5,682 bases of DNA from Deltaproteobacteria bacterium (GTDB lineage: Bacteria; Desulfobacterota; Desulfomonilia; UBA1062), in the NCBI GenBank assembly GCA_023230665.1, contig JALNWY010000187.1, forward strand, positions 1 through 5,682, given 5' to 3'. A model generated the notes under the pieces. That model was not told the DNA's origin. It searched no databases and saw only the letters and a program-made list of their open reading frames with translations. Positions 1 through 5,455 of the stretch are shown one piece after another; within the stretch, counting starts at the first letter, position 1; each line of letters starts with the position of its first letter. The position numbers were made by a program, and so were the translations under genes.

Positions 1-793
1 ACCAGTCCGTATCCACCATCCTGGCGATAGGGATCCGTGCATTGGGGGGAAGGGTATCAAGATCGAGTTCAGGTAAAAAGAAAGGATATGTATGATTCTG
101 GCTGGCTTGTAACCAGCTTTGAACCTTTTGGCTTTTCTGATTATCTTTTCCAAGATGATAATATGTGATCAGTTTCTCATATACGCTCCCACCGATTGCG
201 TGTGAATCATTTCGCACATGCTCGGGGCAGGAGCTGTCCTGGATCAGGTGCATGAGGTGCCCTACAGCCAGAAAAGTCTTATAAAGATCTTTGTTCCTCT
301 GATCATAATCCGTGCTGATGAGCGCATTGTAGAAATAATCCCTGGCATCATACCAGCTGTAGTTGCCGCCGTTCCACCCGGACTGCTCGCCTGCTTCCAG
401 TTGCGCCCAGAGGATGGATGACTTCCCGCTGATGCCGGAATAGTGATACCCGGCCTGATCCCACGGCTGCAAAGGATCATGAAAGTGATGCCTGCATCTC
501 CAGAAAGGCTCGTCCTCTTCCATCCCTCCCCGGACAATCAGCTCCTGCGGCGATCTATATCCCGTGATCGTCAGCCAGTCGAGAAAATATGTATACCGCA
601 GAGTCGTTTCCTTCATCCCACTGTCTATGCCCAGGCTCTGCCTCGTATACTGATCAAAATCAAAACCGCCTGCAGAATGCTCCAGTATCCACTCATTCAT
701 CGCCTTGTGTTCTGTTTTTTCATAACCCCAACATTCCATACCCAAAACAATAAAAACAAAAAAACAAACAACAAGCTTATTCCTGAACATCAT
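1..793 (-). CDS. Exported zinc-dependent phospholipase C / S1-P1 nuclease-fold protein, partial (3' end beyond left edge)
   Basis: Reading leftwards from ATG at 793, the frame stays open for 264 codons and leaves the window without a stop, so the C-terminus is missing. Residues 1-21 form a signal peptide (MMFRNK, then a run rich in V, F, I and L), so the protein is exported. The signature is the motif GHLMHLIQDSSCPEH: H182-x3-D186-x5-H192 matches the metal-binding helix of zinc-dependent phospholipase C and S1/P1 nuclease. Other likely ligands are H29 near the mature N-terminus, D94 in GGMEEDEP and H103 in the HFHDP motif, which resembles HFYDP of Bacillus phospholipase C. W22 could be the first mature residue and act as the N-terminal zinc ligand, as Trp1 does in those enzymes. 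Known members hydrolyse phosphodiester bonds in phospholipids or nucleic acids; the substrate here cannot be told. The fold call is strong, the activity is inferred. The start could instead be the second ATG (790), which sits at better spacing from the SD. The gene overlaps the upstream gene by 17 bases. Confidence 0.85.
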   Translation of the reverse strand, partial: MMFRNKLVVCFFVFIVLGMECWGYEKTEHKAMNEWILEHSAGGFDFDQYTRQSLGIDSGMKETTLRYTYFLDWLTITGYRSPQELIVRGGMEEDEPFWRCRHHFHDPLQPWDQAGYHYSGISGKSSILWAQLEAGEQSGWNGGNYSWYDARDYFYNALISTDYDQRNKDLYKTFLAVGHLMHLIQDSSCPEHVRNDSHAIGGSVYEKLITYYHLGKDNQKSQKVQSWLQASQNHTYPFFLPELDLDTLPPNARIPIARMVDTDW

Positions 794-1562
794 CGTACCT
801 CCTCCCCTCAATACTATACGGTTCATTTTCAAGTGCTTTCATCAACAAAGGCTGCCTAACTTTCGGATAGAGCCCATTCAAACCCAGTCCCCTCGCCTCC
901 CGCTTCTCCTCAGGCGTTACAGCACGCTTGAGACCAATGACTCCATATAGTGTTCTCACACTAAAACTAGGTACACGCTTGGCGAACATCGGATATCGGA
1001 AATCAAAATCAAGCATATGAAGTTTTTTCTCAGGATCCTTGACAGGAATGAAAGGATAGCAATGGCAATCTCCCCATTCATCTAAAAATTTCCTCTTTTC
1101 TTCCTCCGTGTCTCCCATTCGGTATAATATGATCCCTTCAAGATTCTCTGATTTATTCTCGTATGCATAAGCTGCAAAACCACCTAATACGGTAAAATGT
1201 GGGAAATACCCCTTCTTGTAATATCCGATTCGAGGAGATTCAATCCATGGGACAAGGTATCCAATTATCGAACGAATATAACCAGGATCATCGTTCCCTT
1301 TCGGGCCTGTTATCACCCACTCGCCCTCAGCATCGGTGAGAACCTCTTTTACCTTCCCTGGACCGCATGACCCGCTCCCTATCCCCGGACGACACTTTAT
1401 CCATATGGCATACACGATTGCCCCTTCTATGGGTTTAAGCGTGTCTGCATCGATTACCTTGCCATGGTATGTCGCATATCCCGGAAAATCGAACCCAAAG
1501 AGCAGGGTCGGGGCAAGGATGAGAACCAGAATCAGTCTCTTGCATCTCTTGAAGCTGATCAT
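777..1562 (-). CDS. Exported protein with carboxypeptidase-regulatory-like beta-sandwich domain, 261 aa
   Basis: The start is ATG at 1562, chosen because AAGGAGG lies 8 bases upstream. The open frame extends 88 codons further, but that part lies inside the end of the preceding gene and has no comparable start. Residues 1-23 are a signal peptide (MISFKRCKR, a leucine-rich core, then LFG before FDF), so the product is exported. Residues about 29-90 look like a carboxypeptidase-regulatory-like (transthyretin-type) beta-sandwich: YHGKVIDADTLKPIEGAIV opens it, and VLTDAEGEWVITGP is the typical second half. An insertion with C57 and C66 sits between them, and C166/C168 (DCHC) follow, so disulphides are possible. 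Residues 150-261 are charged and not recognised; they include a helix-like TEEEKRKFLDEW. No catalytic motif is visible, so a structural or binding role is more likely than an enzymatic one. It is the middle gene of the set: 16 bases after the large mosaic protein, and overlapping the phospholipase-like gene by 17 bases. Confidence 0.85.
   Translation of the reverse strand: MISFKRCKRLILVLILAPTLLFGFDFPGYATYHGKVIDADTLKPIEGAIVYAIWIKCRPGIGSGSCGPGKVKEVLTDAEGEWVITGPKGNDDPGYIRSIIGYLVPWIESPRIGYYKKGYFPHFTVLGGFAAYAYENKSENLEGIILYRMGDTEEEKRKFLDEWGDCHCYPFIPVKDPEKKLHMLDFDFRYPMFAKRVPSFSVRTLYGVIGLKRAVTPEEKREARGLGLNGLYPKVRQPLLMKALENEPYSIEGRRYDDVQE
797..803 (-). promoter_or_regulatory. Ribosome binding site embedded in the upstream gene
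   Basis: On the minus strand AGGAGGT lies just upstream of the two tandem ATG codons at 793 and 790. The spacing from AGGAGG is 4 bases to the first ATG and 7 to the second, which slightly favours the second. The same bases are two AGG arginine codons near the end of the 261-residue gene (residues EGRRYDD). This indicates translational coupling. Confidence 0.75.
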
Positions 1563-1570
1563 AGGGTCAT

Positions 1571-1577
1571 CCTCCTT
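1571..1577 (-). promoter_or_regulatory. Ribosome binding site of the 261-aa gene
   Basis: AAGGAGG on the minus strand, 8 bases before ATG 1562, lies in the 16-base gap after the TAA stop (1579-1581) of the large gene. It fixes the start of the 261-residue protein. The gap leaves no room for a separate promoter or terminator, which supports co-transcription. Confidence 0.85.
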
Positions 1578-1578
1578 T

Positions 1579-1890
1579 TTAAAAGCTGGCGATCTTCCAT
1601 CTGCCGTCTTTGTCCAGCTCAAACAGAAGGAGGAAGGAACAGAGCCTCCCATCCCGAGTGGTCCGGATATCATATTCCACTGAGGCGCCCCGTATGTTGA
1701 TAATCTCAATATCATCCAGCTCGGCTGCAAGATCGGCGCGATGCCCCGGGGTGAGCGAAGTGAAGATATCCTGATAGTTGCTTTGGGTCCGGCTGGAGAT
1801 GCCTTCCACCGCAGCCTCGATGTCATTGCTCAGAAGCGCGGCGCGCATGGCCTCCCATTTCTGCCCGAGCATGGCATCAAGCGCATTCCG
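1579..1890 (-). other. NTF2-like C-terminal domain of the mosaic protein
   Basis: Residues 1126-1228 begin with an alpha-helical stretch (LDAMLGQKWEAMRAALLSNDIEAA), followed by helices around SNYQDIF. They end in beta strands (IEIINIRGASVEYDIR, SFLLLFELDKDGRWKI). This helix-then-sheet order and the terminal DGRWKI are typical of NTF2/SnoaL-type folds. Such a compact domain at the end of an Ig-like string may bind a ligand or another protein. The fold is inferred by eye. Confidence 0.55.
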
Positions 1891-4800
1891 GTCATAAATC
1901 ATCATGCCGATGGTATCTGTGAAGACAGAGCCTTCGTAATACGCCCGGGCCGTTATGTAGTAGACGCCGGGGCTCGAGATTCCGGCAGTGCGCTCATATA
2001 CTTCGTCGCCAGCAAGATACTGGATTATGCCCGGGCCGGTATCCGTAAAGGTCAGCCCGTCGGGTGTGAATAGGGAATCGACCCGCAGAATGGTGTCGAG
2101 CGGCGCGATCCCGAATGTATCGATGGACGAGAGGGTGATGCACGGCTGCGTGGTGTCGGCAGTGACAAGAATGCTCCTGTCGAGCAGATTCCCCTGGATG
2201 TCCTCAGCGTGGACAGTGATGATGTTCTCTCCGTCGACTAGCGGCACATGGTTCGCAAAGAACCTGCCCTGATGAACCACTGCCGGCATTCCATTGATGG
2301 TGATGCCGATCTCGTTTCCGCAGGCGTTGCTCACCGTTCCCCGTACCAGGATGTCAGGGCGGTTGACGGCAGCACCGCTTACGGGCGAGTCGATATTGAT
2401 GCCGATGACGCTGTTTACGGTTACGGTCGCCGATGCAGTTCTCACGCCTCCCGGCCCGGTGGCGGTGGCGGAATATGTTGTGGCTTGCCTGGGACTTACC
2501 GTCAGGGACCCGTTTAGCTCCACCTGGCCTATGCCGTTGTCAATGCTCACAGATTCGGCATCCGAAGAGGTCCAGCTCAGCGTAGTTGATTGACCGGCAT
2601 AGATGGCGGCGGGATCTGCCACAATAGTCATTGTGGGCGGAACATACACTGTTATCGTGACTGAATCAGTGGCAGTGCCGCCCGGTCCAGTCGCTGTTAT
2701 CGTGACGGTGCAGGTCTTTTGGGGAATGTCGGTCAGTGTTCCGGCTGGTTCTACAGGAAATGAGTAGTCTTCGAACTCAAGCCTGAGCGTATCCGCATCG
2801 CTGCTCGTCCAAGACAGCGTGGTCTCCTCGCCCTGGATGACTGCCTGCGGCTCTGCCGTGATGTGCACCTCTGGCGGCTGAAAGACCGTGATGGTCACCC
2901 GGTCTGTCACGGTCCTTCCCTGGCTGCCTGCAGCCGTTACGGTGTAGGTGGTGGTCTCGTCCGGGTAAACGGTCAGAGAACCGCCCGGTCCCACACCGCC
3001 TATGCCGTGATCAATGAAAATGCTGTCCGCCTTGATCGTGTTCCAGCGCAGCACCACAGGCTGGCCCGAGACTACGGCATGCGGCTCTGACCAGATCCTT
3101 GCGCTGACAATGACCTCTACATCGGGAACAACCACCTCTGTGTCACCAACCCTGAGGTCAAGGTTCTGATCTGATACGAGGCACTCCCCTTCCGGGAAAG
3201 AAATGTTGTACTGACCCGCCGGCACATAGAAAAAGTATCGGCCCAGGGCATCCGTGGAAAAGCACTTGGTGATACGCCCATTCGAGAGGGTCACCTTGAC
3301 TCCTTCAACCCCTTCACCATCTGCCAGGGCCCTGCCCGAGATACGCTCTTTGTGCTCTGCAATGAAATGACCGACCGCACACGGCCTCTCGAGGTTCTGT
3401 TCGATCGTGCCTGCAAGACTATTCATTTCATTGAAAATAAAGACTTTATGAAACCATGCTTCCGGAACGCACAGATGCGAACCGTCAGCGGTGAAGTCTA
3501 GATCAGTCGGCCATGTCGCCGGGAAGACATTCAAGACGTCGAGCGATCGGCTATCGATGATAAAGATTGTTTTAGGCTCGTTTGCTGACGAAATATCACT
3601 CAATGCAATTCTGTGTCCGTCAGGGCTCAACGCGATATAGCATTCCAGTGCCTTCATCCCTCCAAGGTATTCTTTGGTCTGGATGACAAGATTGGTTTCA
3701 CTGTCGATCACGCTGAGCCTGCACGAGCGAGCTGAAACCGCATATACCTTTGAGCCGTCATTGCTTACTTCGACATCCCAGATCGAGTCTTCCGGATCTG
3801 TCAGGCGTATTGCGGTGATGATGCTCATGGTCGAGCTGTCGATTACCTTGACCGTACCGTCCACGAGAGAGGTTATGTATATGCGCGTACCTTCATTGTT
3901 TATCGCAATACCCTGGGGGATCGGACCGGTATCCATAACACCCGTCACTTCTCGGGATGAGATGTCGATCCTATACAAGGTCTCCTCCCATTGTGAAACA
4001 GCATAGAGCAGAGATCCATCCGGGCTTACGGCAAGGGTATCCGCATACACAGGGATCTGACCGGTGAGGATATGAGTAGCGGCATCGATGATGGAGATCC
4101 CGCTTTCCGTGCTTGTCACGTATACCCGGTCGCCATCCGGGCTCACTGCGATGCCGTAAAGACCATACCCTACCTGAACACGATCTATGACTGCGCATTC
4201 TTGAATGTCTATGACCGAGACATCGTTTTCCCACGTGTTCAGTATATAGGCCAAGGGCCTTCTCTGCTGCCCGGGCTGTCTGACTTCCACCTCGATTTCC
4301 CAGCTCAGGATATCTGTTCCGCCTTTTCCGTCATGGACCAGGACAGTGACATGATATTCCCCGGCGGCATCGGGCAGCCAGGTGATTTGCCCACTTGACT
4401 GGTCGATCCACATACCTGGAGGAGAGCTTGTGAGGGTGTATAAAAGGGGGTCGCAGTTGGGGTCTGCCGCCTTTATGGTGAAGTTATACATGATGCCCGC
4501 CGTACCGTTTGTGACTGGAGAAGTGTAGATTACCGGGGCGTAGTTCACGGTTCCCATCGTTCTCACGGCCGTGGGATGTGCGCTTTCTACTGCCGAGAAA
4601 CACCATGTGCCTTCCACCAGGGCGCCGATCACATAGAGATACGTCTTCTCGTTCTGGACCGAGGTATCATAATATGTGGTATAGGCGGGATCGATCTCGG
4701 CCACCTTGACAAAGCTGAACGGATCATCCTCGTCAGTGCGGTACACATCGTATCGCTCTGCACCCGTTATGTGCTGCCAGTAGGGTTGTGCAACGTCCCG

Positions 4801-5265
4801 TTTGGCCCTCACGATCACATCGAAGCAGGGCTCGACCGTGATGACTGCCTCGTCGATTTCCGAGCGGCTGATACCGTCATTCACGGAAAGCGAGATAGTG
4901 TATGTACCTTCAGGGACAAAAACCGCGGGGTTCGGGCCTGTGGCATTGGGAAACGGGCCGAACCACTCAAAGTGCAGAGCTGTCCCCTCGTCATGAGAGG
5001 ATTGGGAACCATCCAGGTTGACCTCGCTGCCCACGGCTTGATTCTTCAGAAACGGCCCGTATTCGCCGGCTGCGGCAAGAGGTTCTTCCGCCTGGGCCGG
5101 CGCCGGGCACAGCAGACCCAAGGGGAGATATATACCGGAAAATGTGCTCTGTGGCTCAGCCCTGCGTTCAGGACACATCCCCGGAAAGAAAACCCCCTGC
5201 AGGATGATACACAACAACAGGATCTCAACCCACTGCCCACAAAAACGCCTGTTCCTCCTCTCCAT
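1579..5265 (-). CDS. Large exported mosaic protein with YVTN-type beta-propeller and multiple Ig-like/PKD-like domains, 1228 aa
   Basis: This is probably an extracellular or periplasmic binding or scaffold protein; no catalytic motif is visible. Domains in order: residues 1-59 export region; 62-145 PKD-like (GSEVNLDGSQSS, then EGTYTISLSVNDG); 147-235 FN3-like; 241-328 cadherin-like/He_PIG (GMWIDQSSGQITWLPDAAG); 336-634 beta-propeller with repeated SPDG-type turns (AVSPDGDRVYVTS, AVSPDGSLLYAVS, AINNEGTRIYITS, EVSNDGSKVYAVS, ALSPDGHRIALSD, DFTADGSHLCVPE), giving seven blades if the N-terminal strand closes the ring; 640-715 carboxypeptidase-regulatory-like; 722-951 three tandem Ig-like repeats; 955-1037 glucodextranase-type Ig-like (GENIITVHAEDIQGN); 1038-1124 PKD-like; 1126-1228 NTF2-like, ending DGRWKIASF. 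The start ATG has AAGGGGG 7 bases upstream. The N-terminus is odd: two hydrophobic stretches (14-29 and 44-59), the second ending in AQA, a signal peptidase I site. There is no sorting tail. The gene heads the three-gene set. Domain family names come from pattern recognition, not from a search. Confidence 0.9.
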   Translation of the reverse strand: MERRNRRFCGQWVEILLLCIILQGVFFPGMCPERRAEPQSTFSGIYLPLGLLCPAPAQAEEPLAAAGEYGPFLKNQAVGSEVNLDGSQSSHDEGTALHFEWFGPFPNATGPNPAVFVPEGTYTISLSVNDGISRSEIDEAVITVEPCFDVIVRAKRDVAQPYWQHITGAERYDVYRTDEDDPFSFVKVAEIDPAYTTYYDTSVQNEKTYLYVIGALVEGTWCFSAVESAHPTAVRTMGTVNYAPVIYTSPVTNGTAGIMYNFTIKAADPNCDPLLYTLTSSPPGMWIDQSSGQITWLPDAAGEYHVTVLVHDGKGGTDILSWEIEVEVRQPGQQRRPLAYILNTWENDVSVIDIQECAVIDRVQVGYGLYGIAVSPDGDRVYVTSTESGISIIDAATHILTGQIPVYADTLAVSPDGSLLYAVSQWEETLYRIDISSREVTGVMDTGPIPQGIAINNEGTRIYITSLVDGTVKVIDSSTMSIITAIRLTDPEDSIWDVEVSNDGSKVYAVSARSCRLSVIDSETNLVIQTKEYLGGMKALECYIALSPDGHRIALSDISSANEPKTIFIIDSRSLDVLNVFPATWPTDLDFTADGSHLCVPEAWFHKVFIFNEMNSLAGTIEQNLERPCAVGHFIAEHKERISGRALADGEGVEGVKVTLSNGRITKCFSTDALGRYFFYVPAGQYNISFPEGECLVSDQNLDLRVGDTEVVVPDVEVIVSARIWSEPHAVVSGQPVVLRWNTIKADSIFIDHGIGGVGPGGSLTVYPDETTTYTVTAAGSQGRTVTDRVTITVFQPPEVHITAEPQAVIQGEETTLSWTSSDADTLRLEFEDYSFPVEPAGTLTDIPQKTCTVTITATGPGGTATDSVTITVYVPPTMTIVADPAAIYAGQSTTLSWTSSDAESVSIDNGIGQVELNGSLTVSPRQATTYSATATGPGGVRTASATVTVNSVIGINIDSPVSGAAVNRPDILVRGTVSNACGNEIGITINGMPAVVHQGRFFANHVPLVDGENIITVHAEDIQGNLLDRSILVTADTTQPCITLSSIDTFGIAPLDTILRVDSLFTPDGLTFTDTGPGIIQYLAGDEVYERTAGISSPGVYYITARAYYEGSVFTDTIGMMIYDRNALDAMLGQKWEAMRAALLSNDIEAAVEGISSRTQSNYQDIFTSLTPGHRADLAAELDDIEIINIRGASVEYDIRTTRDGRLCSFLLLFELDKDGRWKIASF
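2413..3102 (-). repeat. Three tandem Ig-like repeats (about 75-80 residues each) within the mosaic protein
   Basis: The units are residues 722-796 (2878-3102), 799-875 (2641-2871) and 878-951 (2413-2634). They share a frame of SGQxxxLxW, ADSxxID, GIGxV, GSLTV, TTTYTxTA, G-G-x-x-T, then TVTV or TITV, joined by a PP linker. Units 1 and 3 keep GIGGVGPGGSLTV and GIGQVELNGSLTV; unit 2 has diverged here (FEDYSFPVEPAGTLT). Repeats of this kind usually act as stalk or spacer modules in bacterial surface proteins. Confidence 0.75.
3364..4260 (-). other. Seven-bladed YVTN-type beta-propeller domain
   Basis: Residues 336-634 hold six clear blade units, each with an [AS]-x-[SN]-x-[DE]-G turn followed by VYVTS-like and SVIDS-like strands. 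The first strand set (LAYILNTWENDVSVIDI) has no such turn of its own. The last blade ends with RPCAVGHFIA, so a seven-blade ring closed by N- and C-terminal strands is likely. Propellers of this type bind partners or ligands; no redox or haem motif is present. Confidence 0.8.
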
Positions 5266-5272
5266 ATCAATA

Positions 5273-5279
5273 CCCCCTT
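5273..5279 (-). promoter_or_regulatory. Ribosome binding site of the mosaic-protein gene
   Basis: AAGGGGG on the minus strand lies 7 bases before ATG 5265. It is G-rich and not a perfect SD. It is still better placed than anything before the in-frame ATG at codon 30 (5178), which has no SD at a useful distance. It therefore supports the long N-terminus. Confidence 0.65.
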
Positions 5280-5303
5280 CTCACTGTTCGAAATTGCATG
5301 CCC

Positions 5304-5317
5304 CGCTGCCGGCAGCG
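5304..5317. repeat. Perfect 14-base palindrome
   Basis: CGCTGCCGGCAGCG reads the same on both strands. In the minus-strand transcript it can fold as a 5-base-pair stem with a CCGG loop, extended outwards by further pairs that include G-U (5301-5320). It ends about 20 bases before the SD of the mosaic-protein gene. It could equally be a dimeric protein binding site. Confidence 0.6.
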
Positions 5318-5330
5318 AGATAACAAGAAC

Positions 5331-5403
5331 CCTTTCCTTTAAAGCTCCCTCCGGCAGCCCCCGCGACCCGCTGAAAGCGGGTGGTACACGGAAAAAGGAA
5401 AGG
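5331..5403. repeat. 10-base inverted repeat enclosing 53 bases
   Basis: CCTTTCCTTT at 5331-5340 is the exact reverse complement of AAAGGAAAGG at 5394-5403. In the transcript the arms could form a closing stem around the inner hairpin. The arms are simple purine/pyrimidine sequence, which makes a chance match more likely than the length alone suggests. Confidence 0.55.
5366..5382. repeat. 7-base-pair hairpin
   Basis: ACCCGCT and AGCGGGT flank a 3-base spacer (GAA on the plus strand, TTC in the minus-strand transcript). The stem is GC-rich and stable. The base run after it in the transcript is CGCGGGGGC rather than a U-tract, so it does not look like an intrinsic terminator for the PEP-CTERM gene. 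Confidence 0.6.
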
Positions 5404-5455
5404 AGAAACCCCTCAAAATCAAGCTGCGAAAAATCTTCTGAACGAAACAGTTCTA

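Larger units (their letters stand above)
5266..5455 (-). promoter_or_regulatory. 190-base intergenic leader with nested inverted repeats, class unknown
   Basis: This gap lies between the stop of the PEP-CTERM gene and the ATG of the mosaic protein. It contains a 10-base inverted repeat (5331-5340 with 5394-5403) that encloses a perfect 7-base-pair hairpin (5366-5382). A separate 14-base palindrome lies at 5304-5317, nearer the ribosome binding site. An 8-base segment (5351-5358) can pair with half of that palindrome, so two alternative folds are possible. I found no convincing sigma-70 or sigma-54 promoter by eye and no U-run after any hairpin. It may be a structured 5' leader or a processing/attenuation site between the two genes. 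That it is an RNA element is inference. Confidence 0.4.

Noticed and set aside
741..776. A-rich tract as an AT-rich promoter or origin element
   Set aside because: It encodes the hydrophobic signal peptide of the phospholipase-like gene on the minus strand (GTT, TTT and TTG codons), which explains the composition.
1563..1826. N-terminal extension of the 261-residue gene up to 1826
   Set aside because: The extra 88 codons overlap the C-terminal domain of the mosaic gene. The ATG at 1562 has an excellent ribosome binding site followed by a proper signal peptide.
5290..5316. Sigma-54 promoter (GG and GC elements before the mosaic gene)
   Set aside because: The GG and GC pairs are 11 bases apart instead of 10, and the flanking consensus is poor.
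5366..5382. Intrinsic terminator after the PEP-CTERM gene
   Set aside because: The hairpin is good, but no U-run follows in the transcript; the next bases are CGCGGGGGC.
5379..5387. T-box-like GGGTGGTAC on the plus strand
   Set aside because: There is no plus-strand gene downstream and no recognisable specifier region. The match is limited to nine bases.
5266..5455. Known riboswitch (cyclic-di-GMP or cobalamin type)
   Set aside because: Some GC-rich pieces recall these classes, but the conserved core motifs, such as the ACGCAAAGCC of the cyclic-di-GMP class, are absent on both strands.
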